From Clostridiales bacterium (GTDB lineage Bacteria; Bacillota; Clostridia; Christensenellales; Aristaeellaceae), in the NCBI GenBank assembly GCA_004557905.1, contig SFFH01000031.1:1-23492 (forward strand): a DNA stretch of 23,492 bases, read 5' to 3'. A program made the translations under genes and the position numbers. Shown here one piece after another: positions 1-7,280 of the stretch. The notes under the pieces were generated by a model. It made no database searches and was not told the DNA's origin. It saw nothing but the letters and a program-made list of their open reading frames with translations. The number at the start of each line of letters is the position of its first letter. Position 1 is the first letter of the stretch.

Positions 1-124
1 GGTTCAAAACTCATTCTCGAATTGACTGTCTTTTCTTGATGCGACTCGTGAAAATCGCATCTCGCGTTCTTCTTGATTCTGTATCGTTTTCAAGGATCAG
101 TTCCGTGTCACACGGAATGATGAG
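1..124 (-). other. Leader region of a probable rRNA operon (reads leftward)
   Basis: On the minus strand this stretch follows a consensus promoter and contains CCTTGAAAACGATACA, which resembles the conserved leader/spacer motif (CCTTGAAAAC-type) found before 16S and 23S genes in Clostridia. A perfect 7-bp hairpin follows (GATGCGA at 38-44 pairing with TCGCATC at 55-61, + coordinates). The last minus-strand bases (GAGTTTTGAACC) resemble, but do not exactly match, the 5' end of 16S rRNA, so the gene may begin at or just beyond the edge. No protein frame is supported here. Identification as an rRNA leader is inference from motif resemblance. Confidence 0.55.
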
Positions 125-153
125 AGTATACCGCACGCATCCGGCTTTGTCAA
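125..153 (-). promoter_or_regulatory. Strong sigma-A promoter, likely rRNA operon
   Basis: Minus strand: -35 TTGACA (148-153), 17-nt spacer, -10 TATACT (125-130). Upstream of the -35 lie two A-tracts that resemble an UP element, as is usual for rRNA promoters. Transcription leaves the window to the left. Confidence 0.8.
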
Positions 154-182
154 CACCTTTTTTGACACTTTTTTGAGCTATT

Positions 183-346
183 GCTTCATTTTCATCTTCA
201 AAATCCGAACATTTCTTTCTGCTTTACGCGCCGATTTTCGTCTCATATTACGAACAGGTTTTGCATATATGCATCTGAATCCCGAAAAAATCCGAACATT
301 TACAAAATTCCGAAGAATTAAAAAATTTGGTAAAATGTAAATTCCA
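183..346. other. AT-rich intergenic stretch with short repeats
   Basis: No gene seen. It is markedly AT-richer than its surroundings. It holds a 14-bp direct repeat (AAATCCGAACATTT at 201-214 and 288-301), a 12-bp palindrome TGCATATATGCA at 262-273, and an inverted pair ATTTACA/TGTAAAT near 298-304 and 336-342. These may be protein-binding or structural sites, but nothing assigns them a role. Confidence 0.4.
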
Positions 347-382
347 AGAAAAAAGACCCGTCCAGTTCCCCGGACAGGTCTT
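347..382 (-). terminator. Rho-independent terminator of the zinc-ribbon gene
   Basis: Minus-strand hairpin with an 11-bp stem containing one mismatch (353-363 with 372-382), followed directly by a TTTTTT run. It lies 7 nt past the stop codon of the zinc-ribbon gene. Confidence 0.8.
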
Positions 383-389
383 GCGTCCA

Positions 390-680
390 TCAATAGCGCG
401 GAGTACGGTGTGCAGCAAAGCAGTCCCGGCAGTACACGGGCTTGTCGCCGCGCGGCTGGAAGGGCACCTGGGTCTCCTTGCCGCAATCCGCACAGATCGC
501 GGTAAACATCTCGCGCTGCGGACGGGCATTGCCGTTCTGCGCGCGGAACGCGGCGCGGCACTCCGGGCAGCGGCGCGGCTTGTTCTGGAAGCCCTTTTCA
601 GCATAGAATGCCTGCTCAGAGGCGCTGAAAATGAACTCTTTGTTGCAGTCTCGGCAAACGAGGGTTTCATCCTGATACAT
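390..680 (-). CDS. Small double zinc-ribbon protein
   Basis: 96-residue protein with four CxxC pairs. CRDC near residues 9-12 and CPEC near 38-41 form a probable first ribbon; the intervening segment (FIFSASEQAFYAEKGF) is typical of the zinc-ribbon family Pfam calls zf-trcl. CADC and CRDC in the C-terminal third (CADCGKE, then KPVYCRDCF) form a second ribbon. Members of this family are small, soluble, widespread in Firmicutes and functionally uncharacterised; binding of nucleic acid or protein is plausible but unproved. The ATG at 678-680 is preceded by AGGAGG at good spacing. The gene is monocistronic, with an extended -10 promoter about 130 nt upstream and its own terminator. Confidence 0.85.
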   Translation of the reverse strand: MYQDETLVCRDCNKEFIFSASEQAFYAEKGFQNKPRRCPECRAAFRAQNGNARPQREMFTAICADCGKETQVPFQPRGDKPVYCRDCFAAHRTPRY

Positions 681-810
681 ATCTGTATCCTCCTAAAAAA
701 TAGATTGACCTTCACCGATTGGCTCTCAAGGCCAGACTTCCTGTTGGGGCGCGAAGGCGAATCCAAGGAGGCCGTATTTGAGTTGAGAAACGATGGCTGA
801 GGTTCGAGGT

Positions 811-819
811 ATTATAGCA
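811..819 (-). promoter_or_regulatory. Extended -10 promoter for the zinc-ribbon gene
   Basis: Minus strand TGCTATAAT (TATAAT at 811-816 with the TG extension). The -35 is poor. It would give a leader of about 125 nt before the ATG, in which I recognise no riboswitch. Confidence 0.55.
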
Positions 820-834
820 CACTTTGCCCGCTTC

Positions 835-843
835 TGCTATATT
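835..843 (+). promoter_or_regulatory. Extended -10 promoter, candidate for the HTH gene
   Basis: Plus strand TGCTATATT (TATATT at 838-843), about 95 nt upstream of the regulator start and divergent from the promoter at 811-819. There is no convincing -35. Confidence 0.35.
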
Positions 844-938
844 TTTCTCTCTTTTTCGAAATATCGCCTTTCATTTGGAGGATTTACCCCATTCATCTCG
901 AACTTTTGGGGCATATCTGGACAAGGAGAGGTTCATGT

Positions 939-1349
939 ATGAACGTCCTGATCGATTATCGGCTCATCGGCCGTCGCATTCGTGCCTGCCGCCGTCAGGC
1001 GCATCTCACGCAGGCAGAGCTGGCCGAGCGTACCGGCGTATGCCATCAGTTTATCGGCTGCCTGGAACGCGGTGAGGGAATTCCCAGTCTGGGAACCGTC
1101 ATGTCCCTGTGCAGCGCGCTTGAGATTGATCCGAACGCCCTCCTGCTGGATTGCTACATCGACAATCCTGAAGCATCCTGCTCGCTGCGCGACTTGCCCT
1201 CGGAATACGCCAACACGCTCACTGCGCTTTGGATGGAGGCCGGGCATTCCCCCACGCAGCCTGATGCTTCGATCCATCCGAACGCATTTCCTCCGCTCGA
1301 TATCCCGCTGAAAGACGTCGGGCGTGCCGACGATTCCTCCGAAAAATAA
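939..1349 (+). CDS. XRE-family helix-turn-helix transcriptional regulator
   Basis: 136-residue protein. Residues ~8-65 form an HTH_3/Cro-C1 domain: IGRRIRACRRQAHLTQAELA is the first helix and start of the HTH, then VCHQFIGCLERGEGIPSL provides the recognition helix and the conserved ERG.. P segment. The remaining ~65 residues are an acidic, Pro-rich tail with no recognised domain, so there is no visible ligand-binding module. The start ATG at 939 has AAGGAGAG 8 nt upstream; an overlapping ATG at 935 is in another frame. Target genes are unknown. The divergent zinc-ribbon gene is the closest candidate, or autoregulation. Confidence 0.85.
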   Translation: MNVLIDYRLIGRRIRACRRQAHLTQAELAERTGVCHQFIGCLERGEGIPSLGTVMSLCSALEIDPNALLLDCYIDNPEASCSLRDLPSEYANTLTALWMEAGHSPTQPDASIHPNAFPPLDIPLKDVGRADDSSEK

Positions 1350-1352
1350 GCA

Positions 1353-1387
1353 AAACCGCCGTGCGCAGCAGCGCAGACCGGCGGTTT
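1353..1387. terminator. Bidirectional terminator between HTH gene and yqeY
   Basis: Stem AAACCGCCG (1353-1361) with CGGCGGTTT (1379-1387), plus an inner stem TGCGC/GCGCA. The minus-strand side is followed by TTTTGCTTATTTTT, so it mainly serves yqeY. The plus-strand T-tract is short. Confidence 0.75.
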
Positions 1388-1406
1388 CCTGCTGTCATGT
1401 ATCCGT

Positions 1407-1853
1407 TCAGGCAAAGAAGCTGCCCAGCACCTGATTGACCAGGCTGCCGTCCGCCTTGCCCTTTACGCGCGGCATCAGCGTCTTCATGATTTTGCCCTTG
1501 TCCTTCGCGGTCGGCTTCTCGATGGCCAGCTCGGCCAGCACCGCCGCAATCACCTCGCGAATCTCGTTCTCACCCATCAGCTTCGGCACGAACTCGCTGT
1601 ACACGCTCATGCGCAGCTTCGCCTCCTCGATGGTCTGGACGCGATCCGCCGGCGTGGTGTCGATGGTTTCCTGCGCCTGCTTGATCTCGCGGAAGATGAC
1701 GGCGTTCTCCTCGTCCTCCGTCAGGTCTGCACGCTTGTCGATCGCCTTGTTCTTGAGCGCCGACAGCAGCAGAGAAAGCGCGTCCTTGCGCGCCTTGTCC
1801 TTGTCCTTCATCGCCTGCATCATGGCAGCGCGTACGGTATCGATCTTGCTCAT
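1407..1853 (-). CDS. yqeY: GatB/YqeY domain-containing protein
   Basis: 148 residues, the normal size for YqeY. The N-terminal helical part (KDKDKARKDALSLLLSALKN) and the C-terminal segment (KGKIMKTLMPRVKGKADGS) match the GatB/YqeY family, whose C-terminal module resembles the tail domain of the GatB amidotransferase subunit and may bind tRNA. The exact role of the stand-alone protein is not established. It starts 6 nt after the stop of the isomerase gene, and its AAGGAG lies at the end of that gene, so the two are co-transcribed. A strong terminator follows. Confidence 0.93.
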   Translation of the reverse strand: MSKIDTVRAAMMQAMKDKDKARKDALSLLLSALKNKAIDKRADLTEDEENAVIFREIKQAQETIDTTPADRVQTIEEAKLRMSVYSEFVPKLMGENEIREVIAAVLAELAIEKPTAKDKGKIMKTLMPRVKGKADGSLVNQVLGSFFA

Positions 1854-1859
1854 TTCCGA

Positions 1860-2642
1860 TCACTCCTTCATTTTATCTCTCATGAAAGCGATGGAGCGCA
1901 ACAGCGCCTCGCCGCTTTTGATCAGCTTCAGGTACGGCTCCATGATCACCGGGCCGTCATAGCCGGTTTCGGCCAGCGCCTTCATCAGCGCGTCGAAATC
2001 GAAGCAGCCCTCGCCGGGCAGGCACAGCGTGCCGTCCTCATGCCAGTCGCACACATGCACGTTGCAGAGCCGGTCGCCCATCGCATGGACGAACGCCACC
2101 GGGTCGCAGCCAGCGCGCATCGCCTGCTTGATATCCAATGTGAAGCGCACCTGCGGCAGTGCCTTTTTGGCCTCCAGCACGCGTGAGGGCTCCGTGAGTT
2201 GGCACCAGCACACGTTTTCCCAGCCGATGACCATGCCGCGCTGCGCAGCCTCCTCGCACATGGGCGCCAGCGCCTCGACGTTCCAGGGAAGATTCCAGGG
2301 GAGCGGCTTGAGCAGCGGCGTGTTGCGCCCGTGATAGACAAACGTCCTTGCGCCCATCGCCGCGCCCGCATCCAGCACGCGCCTGAAGTGATCAAACGCA
2401 TCCCGGACCTGACGCGCTGGACGGCCTGCCATGTAGTTCTCATAGCCGCCCATCGGATGCACACTTGTGCAGGGCATCCCATTCAGGTTTTCCCGTACCT
2501 GCTCACCGAATTCCCGCGTGTTCTCGCTGTCAGATTGAAGGAAGACCTCCGCGCAGTCAAGCGGCAGCCTGGCGATCTGCGCCGCTGCCTCCTCGGTCTC
2601 CCACCGGCCGTAAAACGCCGCGGTTGAAAGTCCCAGCAGCAA
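1860..2642 (-). CDS. Sugar phosphate isomerase/epimerase-like TIM-barrel protein
   Basis: 260 residues in the AP-endonuclease-2/xylose-isomerase-like TIM barrel family. Metal-site motifs are visible: GWENVCW (Glu), FTLDIKQA (Asp), CNVHVCDWHEDG (His and Asp) and VIMEPYL (Glu), in the order expected of the barrel strands. Such proteins isomerise or epimerise sugars, inositols or related substrates, or act as endonuclease IV relatives; the substrate cannot be told. The start is TTG at 2640-2642: AAAGGAGGG lies exactly 6 nt upstream and no ATG/GTG fits. It is the first gene of an operon with yqeY. Confidence 0.87.
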   Translation of the reverse strand: MLLGLSTAAFYGRWETEEAAAQIARLPLDCAEVFLQSDSENTREFGEQVRENLNGMPCTSVHPMGGYENYMAGRPARQVRDAFDHFRRVLDAGAAMGARTFVYHGRNTPLLKPLPWNLPWNVEALAPMCEEAAQRGMVIGWENVCWCQLTEPSRVLEAKKALPQVRFTLDIKQAMRAGCDPVAFVHAMGDRLCNVHVCDWHEDGTLCLPGEGCFDFDALMKALAETGYDGPVIMEPYLKLIKSGEALLRSIAFMRDKMKE

Positions 2643-2674
2643 CGTTTTCCCTCCTTTCGGCAGTTCTGGCTTTT

Positions 2675-2703
2675 ATTATAACGCAGCGCTTCGGCAATGT
2701 CAC
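2675..2703 (-). promoter_or_regulatory. Sigma-A promoter for isomerase-yqeY operon
   Basis: Minus strand -35 GTGACA (2698-2703, five of six consensus), 17-nt spacer, -10 TATAAT (2675-2680). Confidence 0.8.
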
Positions 2704-2723
2704 TTTCTTTTTTCGCGCGGTTA

Positions 2724-2732
2724 TGGTATAGT
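2724..2732 (+). promoter_or_regulatory. Extended -10 promoter for ygiQ
   Basis: TGGTATAGT on the plus strand (TATAGT at 2727-2732). The -35 region overlaps or abuts the -35 of the divergent isomerase promoter, so the two may compete. Confidence 0.55.
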
Positions 2733-2774
2733 GTCTGTGTATTGCTAAACCATCGATTCAAACAGGAGTGTATT

Positions 2775-4745
2775 ATGGCAGACCGCCTTCTCTTTCCGCC
2801 GACGACCGCCGACGACCTGCGTGCGCGCGGCTGGGACGCACCGGACTTCGTCTATGTGAGCGGCGACGCATATGTGGATCATCCGTCCTTCGGCGCCGCG
2901 ATCATTACCCGGACGCTGGAAGCCGCCGGCTACCGCGTCGCTGTGCTCGCGCAGCCCGGCTGGCACAGCACGGCGGATTTCAAGCGTTTTGGACGCCCGA
3001 ATTACGGCTTTCTCGTCTCCTCCGGCGTCATCGACAGCATGGTCAATCACTACACCGCCGCAAAAAAGCGCCGCTCGTCCGACGTGTATACCCCCGGCGG
3101 AAAGCCCGCCAGGCGCCCGGACCGCGCGGTGATCGTCTACTGCAACCTCATCCGCCAGGCCTACGGCGACATCCCGATCGCCATCGGCGGCGTTGAGGCG
3201 TCGCTTCGCCGCTTCGCGCACTATGATTACTGGGACGACGCCGTGCGCCGCAGCATCCTCGTGGACAGTCAGGCTGATCTGCTGATGTTCGGCATGGGCG
3301 AGCGCTCCATCCTCGTCACGGCGGACTGGATGAGCCGCGGCGCGCCCGCCTGGGAATGCGCCAAGATGCGCGGCGTGTGCTACATGGCCGGCGCCCCCAT
3401 GCGCGGCAGTCTTGAGATTCCCTCCTACGAGGACTGCGTGGCGAGCAAGAAGAAGTACGGCGAAGCGTTCCTCACCCAGTACAACGAGCAGGACCCCCTG
3501 CGCGGGCATGCCATCAGCCAGAAGCACGGCGACCGGTATGTCGTGCAGACTGTGCCGGACATGCCGCTCTCGCGCGAAGAGCTCGACCGCGTCTATACCC
3601 TGCCCTTCCAGCGCACCTGGCATCCGGATTACGACAATGTGGGCGGCGTGCCGGCCATCGAAGAGGTCCAGTTCTCCATCGCGCACACGCGCGGGTGCTT
3701 CGGCTCCTGCTCCTTCTGCGCTATCACGTTCCTGCAGGGCCGCATTGTCACCACCCGCAGCCACGAGTCCGTGATTGAGGAAGCGAAAGCCATCACAGCG
3801 ATGCCCGGCTTCAAGGGCTATATCCACGATGTCGGCGGCCCGACGGCCAACTTCCGCCACGCCGCGTGCGACAAGCAGCTGAAGGTCGGCACCTGTGCAG
3901 GCCGCCAGTGTCTCTTTCCCAAGCCCTGCCCGAACATGAAGGTCGATCACACGGACTACATCCAGCTGCTGCGTGAGCTGCGAGCGCTGCCAAAGGTCAA
4001 GAAGGTGTTCGTCCGCTCCGGCCTGCGCTACGACTACATCATGGCCGACAAGTCCGACGCGTTCCTCCGGGAGCTGTGCCAGTACCACATCAGCGGCCAG
4101 CTCAAGGTCGCGCCGGAGCACGTCAGCCCGAAGGTGCTCGCCGTCATGGGCAAGCCGGGCCGCGACGTGTACGACGCGTTCTGTGAGAAGTACAAGCGCA
4201 TCAACCAGCAACTGGGCAAGGAGCAGTATCTGGTGCCGTACCTGATCTCCAGCCATCCGGGCAGCGACCTTTCCGCCGCCATCGAGCTGGCGGAGTACCT
4301 GCGCGACATTGGCCATCAGCCCGAGCAGGTGCAGGACTTCTATCCTACGCCCGGCACGCTCTCGACCTGCATGTTCTACACCGGCTTTGACCCGCGCACC
4401 GGCAAGCCCGTCTTCGTCCCGCGCACGCCGCAGGAGAAGGCCATGCAGCGCGCGCTGCTGCAGTTCAAGCGTCCTCAGAACTTCCCGCTCGTCCGGCAGG
4501 CGCTGCGCCAGGCCGGCCGCGAGGACCTGATCGGCACCAGCCGGAATTGTCTCGTGCCGCCGGAGGGTGTGAAGACCGCCGCGGAATACGCACAGATCCG
4601 CCGCGAAAAGAAGGCGCGCGAGGAACGCCGCGAAATGCGCGATCACCGGGGCGCGCGCCCGGACAAGGGCCGGCCCGATGCGCGAAAGGGCGGCAGACCG
4701 GCTTCCGGCAAAACTGTCAGACCCGGCGGAAAAGCCAAAAGATAA
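2775..4745 (+). CDS. ygiQ: YgiQ family radical SAM protein
   Basis: 656 residues, full length for the YgiQ family (UPF0313). Order of domains: N-terminal YgiQ-specific region (FVYVSGDAYVDHPSFG; PIAIGGVEASLRR), then the radical SAM core with the cluster-binding CxxxCxxC at Cys308, Cys312 and Cys315 (RGCFGSCSFC), then the DUF3362-type C-terminal part (QVQDFYPTPGT, CMFYTGFDP). The last ~45 residues are a very basic Arg/Lys/Gly-rich tail that could contact nucleic acid. These proteins bind a 4Fe-4S cluster and S-adenosylmethionine; the physiological reaction is unknown. The ATG at 2775 follows CAGGAG by 6 nt; upstream in-frame codons lie in the promoter. Single gene with its own terminator. Confidence 0.93.
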   Translation: MADRLLFPPTTADDLRARGWDAPDFVYVSGDAYVDHPSFGAAIITRTLEAAGYRVAVLAQPGWHSTADFKRFGRPNYGFLVSSGVIDSMVNHYTAAKKRRSSDVYTPGGKPARRPDRAVIVYCNLIRQAYGDIPIAIGGVEASLRRFAHYDYWDDAVRRSILVDSQADLLMFGMGERSILVTADWMSRGAPAWECAKMRGVCYMAGAPMRGSLEIPSYEDCVASKKKYGEAFLTQYNEQDPLRGHAISQKHGDRYVVQTVPDMPLSREELDRVYTLPFQRTWHPDYDNVGGVPAIEEVQFSIAHTRGCFGSCSFCAITFLQGRIVTTRSHESVIEEAKAITAMPGFKGYIHDVGGPTANFRHAACDKQLKVGTCAGRQCLFPKPCPNMKVDHTDYIQLLRELRALPKVKKVFVRSGLRYDYIMADKSDAFLRELCQYHISGQLKVAPEHVSPKVLAVMGKPGRDVYDAFCEKYKRINQQLGKEQYLVPYLISSHPGSDLSAAIELAEYLRDIGHQPEQVQDFYPTPGTLSTCMFYTGFDPRTGKPVFVPRTPQEKAMQRALLQFKRPQNFPLVRQALRQAGREDLIGTSRNCLVPPEGVKTAAEYAQIRREKKAREERREMRDHRGARPDKGRPDARKGGRPASGKTVRPGGKAKR

Positions 4746-4750
4746 ATCGA

Positions 4751-4794
4751 CCGGCGCAGCCTGCTATGGACTGCGCCGGCCTTTTTCCTTTTTT
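4751..4794 (+). terminator. Terminator of ygiQ
   Basis: Perfect 9-bp stem CCGGCGCAG (4751-4759) with CTGCGCCGG (4771-4779), then a T-rich tail to 4794. It ends against the stop codon of the convergent Nudix gene. Confidence 0.85.
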
Positions 4795-4795
4795 C

Positions 4796-5263
4796 CTATA
4801 GACACATCTCTTTTCCGTCCAGCGCCGCGCGCACGAGCTTTTCCCCTTCATACACCAGCTTGAGCGAGAAGAAGGTTTCCCGCTCGCGCAAAAGCCGCAG
4901 GAAGATCTTGTCCCCTTCCCAGATGGGCAGATCCGTAATGCTTTCCCACGATACCCATTCCAGCGTGCCCTCGTCGCACTCGCGCAGCTCACCCTCGTAT
5001 GCCGTCGCAGTGAACAGGTGCATGTACTCGCACCAGTCCTCGGAGACGAACGTCACGATGCCGCGGTACGCCCACTTCGTGAGCGTCAGGCCCGTCTCCT
5101 CCCTGAACTCGCGCAGCATGCACTCCTCCGGGCTTTCGCCGGGCTCGAACTTGCCGCCGACGCCGATCCACTTGTCGTGATTGACGTCGTTCTTTTTCTT
5201 GACGCGGTGGAGCATCAGCGTCCGGTCCCCGATATCCAGATAGCACAGCGTCGTCTGAAGCAT
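4796..5263 (-). CDS. Nudix hydrolase, 8-oxo-dGTP diphosphatase (MutT) type
   Basis: 155 residues. The Nudix box is complete: GGKFEPGESPEECMLREF then REETGL, i.e. the Gx5Ex7REUxEExGU pattern with the metal-binding REETG core. The opening LCYLDIGDRTLMLHRVKKKND and WIGVGG resemble clostridial enzymes annotated as 8-oxo-dGTP diphosphatases, which hydrolyse oxidised nucleotides to the monophosphate; the exact substrate is inferred. The start ATG (5261-5263) has a GGGGA-type ribosome site upstream. The frame continues open further upstream, but that part is antisense to the next gene and is ignored. Driven by a near-consensus promoter. Confidence 0.9.
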   Translation of the reverse strand: MLQTTLCYLDIGDRTLMLHRVKKKNDVNHDKWIGVGGKFEPGESPEECMLREFREETGLTLTKWAYRGIVTFVSEDWCEYMHLFTATAYEGELRECDEGTLEWVSWESITDLPIWEGDKIFLRLLRERETFFSLKLVYEGEKLVRAALDGKEMCL

Positions 5264-5283
5264 CCTGTCTTCCCCTTTTCCGG

Positions 5284-5312
5284 TTGCAAAATCTTTGGCT
5301 GTCCGATATAAT
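5284..5312 (+). promoter_or_regulatory. Sigma-A promoter for the membrane protein gene
   Basis: -35 TTGCAA (5284-5289), 17-nt spacer, -10 TATAAT (5307-5312). Confidence 0.65.
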
Positions 5313-5314
5313 TC

Positions 5315-5343
5315 ATGATAGTGTCTTTCTTTCCCGCTGTCAA
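5315..5343 (-). promoter_or_regulatory. Sigma-A promoter for the Nudix gene
   Basis: Minus strand -35 TTGACA (5338-5343), 17-nt spacer, -10 TATCAT (5315-5320). It is immediately adjacent to the opposing promoter at 5284-5312. Confidence 0.78.
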
Positions 5344-5383
5344 GGCGGCGCATTCCATGAATCCACAAGGAGAGCATTCGTCC

Positions 5384-6118
5384 ATGTCCAGAATCCGCAA
5401 AATCTACTTTGCGCGGCTCGCAGGCCGTGTCTTCATCTTGGCGCTCTGCGTCCTTCTTTTCCTGACGCGGTCTGAAATCTTTGCGCCGCTTGAGGGCATG
5501 CGCTTTTTTGACGGACTCTCGCCCATGCACCTGCTGTGGCTCATCTGGATGATTGACATGCTCGCCCAGCTCATTCCCTTCAAAAAGGACATTTCCATCG
5601 GTTCGCTCAAGCTGTTCGCCCGGCACTTTCGCCCCATCCGCGATAGAATCAGCCGTCAGGCACTCAGGGCGCACATCCGCAGCGCGACGCAGTCAGCCTT
5701 TGGTGTGCTCCTCGTGTGGACGGCGGTCATCGTCGTGCTCGGCGCGCTGCACGCCGCGGGTGTGCTGAGCGACGTGCATCTTTTCCTGTTCACGGTGTTT
5801 TTCTATGTCTGCGACCTCATCTGCGTGCTCATCTGGTGTCCGTTCCGCCTGCTGATGCGCAACCGCTGCTGCACCACCTGCCGCATCTTCAACTGGGATC
5901 ACCTGATGATGTTCGCGCCGATGCTCTTTGTACGCAGCTTCTATGCGCAGAGCCTGTTTCTGATGTCGCTGCTCGTGTTTCTGGTGTGGGAGCTGTGCAT
6001 TCTCCTGCATCCGGAGCGCTTTTTGGAGCAGAGCAACGCGGCGCTCGCCTGTGCCAACTGCACCGACAAGCTCTGCACGCAGTACTGTCAGAAGCTCCGG
6101 AGGGCCGGCGGGCGATAA
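5384..6118 (+). CDS. Conserved clostridial membrane protein with Cys-rich tail
   Basis: 244 residues with about five hydrophobic segments: roughly 13-30, 47-64, 105-130, 134-155 and 186-210. A cysteine-rich cytosolic-type loop (NRCCTTCRIFNWDHLMMF) sits in the middle, and the C-terminal tail has CANCTDKLCTQYC. I recognise the same motifs from unannotated clostridial proteins but know of no function. The clustered cysteines could bind metal or a cluster. The ATG at 5384 has AAGGAGAG 9 nt upstream; an ATG at 5356 lacks a site. Alternatives such as a permease cannot be excluded. Confidence 0.8.
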   Translation: MSRIRKIYFARLAGRVFILALCVLLFLTRSEIFAPLEGMRFFDGLSPMHLLWLIWMIDMLAQLIPFKKDISIGSLKLFARHFRPIRDRISRQALRAHIRSATQSAFGVLLVWTAVIVVLGALHAAGVLSDVHLFLFTVFFYVCDLICVLIWCPFRLLMRNRCCTTCRIFNWDHLMMFAPMLFVRSFYAQSLFLMSLLVFLVWELCILLHPERFLEQSNAALACANCTDKLCTQYCQKLRRAGGR

Positions 6119-6131
6119 AGTGATCAACCGA

Positions 6132-6169
6132 CAAAAACGGCAGGAACCGCGTCCTGCCGCTTTCTTTTC
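6132..6169. terminator. Bidirectional terminator between convergent genes
   Basis: 8-bp stem CGGCAGGA (6138-6145) with TCCTGCCG (6152-6159). It is followed by CTTTCTTTT on the plus strand and by TTTTTG on the minus strand, serving both the membrane protein gene and the AraC-type gene. Confidence 0.82.
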
Positions 6170-6172
6170 GCC

Positions 6173-7147
6173 TTACTGCCCGCTTCTCTTCACCGGGCGG
6201 ACGTATTTGAAATACCTCTTCGGATCGTGATAGAAGTAAAACACTCTGCCGGGCGTCAAATCCAGGGCATAGCCGCTGGCCGGGTAGTCAAACACCTTCA
6301 TTGCCGCCTCGATCTTCTCCTCCACCGCGCCGCTTTCCTTCTCCGCATCAAACGGACCGTGCTCAAAGACGATGTACTCGCCCTCCGGCACGTCCATCAG
6401 CTGCATCTGCGGCGGAATCTCCCCCTGCCAGTCCAATGGAAGCCGCGCGCCGAAGGCCTCCGCCTGCGGGATGCCCCAGCTGCAGATCCGTCCTGTCGGC
6501 TCATTGATGTACGCGATGATCTGGCCGCTTCCGCTGCTCATGCCGCCCTCGCCCAGATCGTCGAGCTTTCCCCTGACGCCGGCAAGCAGCGCGCAGATCG
6601 TCTCGCAGTCCTGCCCGGGAATCCGGTTCTGCTTCTGCCAGAAATCCCAGAATCCGATGCTCTCGTAGTTGCGGATATGCAGGAATTTGTGCGCGGGAAT
6701 CGTCACAAAATACGTCTTCACATCTTCCGTGTCTTTCATCATGCCGTATTCTCCCTTTCCAATCAGATAGCAGTCAAACGGGCGAAGGCATGTGCGCAGC
6801 GCGACGGGCGCAGGATGCCTGCGGTAGGCGCTCGGCGTCACGCCGTAGGCCTCCCTGAACGCGCGCGTAAATGCCTCGTGGGAGGAAAACCCGTAGTCAA
6901 GCGCGATCTCCAGCAGGCCGCGCTGCGTATCGCGGACCTCCTCAAGCGCGAAGGCCAGCCTGCGGTAGCGCAGATAATCCCGAAACTGCATGCCGGAAAT
7001 CCCCCTGAACCTTCTGGAGATATAGAACGCCGAATACCCCAGACTGCGGGAAAGCGCGTCAAGCGTCGTCTTCTCATCCTCATGCGCCCTGATGCACGCG
7101 TCGATCTCGTCGATCATCCGCTGCATCTGATTATGCCATGCGCGCAC
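6173..7147 (-). CDS. AraC-family regulator with GyrI-like effector-binding domain
   Basis: 324 residues. Residues ~10-110 form the AraC double HTH (LDALSRSLGYSAFYISRRFR, then EIALDYGFSSHEAFTRAFRE with the YGVTPSAYR signature). Residues ~140-320 are a GyrI-like/AraC_E_bind effector domain (TYFVTIPAHKFLHIRNYES; VPEGEYIVFEHGPFD; SGYALDLTP). This is the Rob/BltR-like architecture, in which the C-terminal domain binds small amphipathic or cationic compounds and activates efflux or detoxification genes. The start is GTG at 7145-7147 with GGAGGG 7 nt upstream. Candidate targets are the neighbouring esterase-like gene and, possibly, the MATE transporter beyond it; that link is inferred. Confidence 0.9.
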   Translation of the reverse strand: MRAWHNQMQRMIDEIDACIRAHEDEKTTLDALSRSLGYSAFYISRRFRGISGMQFRDYLRYRRLAFALEEVRDTQRGLLEIALDYGFSSHEAFTRAFREAYGVTPSAYRRHPAPVALRTCLRPFDCYLIGKGEYGMMKDTEDVKTYFVTIPAHKFLHIRNYESIGFWDFWQKQNRIPGQDCETICALLAGVRGKLDDLGEGGMSSGSGQIIAYINEPTGRICSWGIPQAEAFGARLPLDWQGEIPPQMQLMDVPEGEYIVFEHGPFDAEKESGAVEEKIEAAMKVFDYPASGYALDLTPGRVFYFYHDPKRYFKYVRPVKRSGQ

Positions 7148-7191
7148 CGTTCATCCCTCCGCCGTTTTCCTCTGTAGCATGATGATACCTC

Positions 7192-7200
7192 AGTATAGCA
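7192..7200 (-). promoter_or_regulatory. Extended -10 promoter for the AraC-type gene
   Basis: Minus strand TGCTATACT (TATACT at 7192-7197), with no clear -35. The remaining 7148-7280 shows nothing else I can assign, and no terminator is evident for the upstream esterase-like gene, so read-through is possible. Confidence 0.5.
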
Positions 7201-7280
7201 CATCCCGCTTGATTTTGCTTGCGTTTGTGAAGCGAATCCTTCCGAAAATCATCGACGCAAGGCAGCAGCGTCATGCCGGT

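Noticed and set aside
683..805. Possible riboswitch in the long leader of the zinc-ribbon gene
   Set aside because: I see no known aptamer motif and no terminator/antiterminator pair.
2745..4646. Minus-strand open frame of 633 codons opposite ygiQ
   Set aside because: Antisense shadow of a high-GC gene; no family motif and no ribosome site, while the plus strand has a full radical SAM protein.
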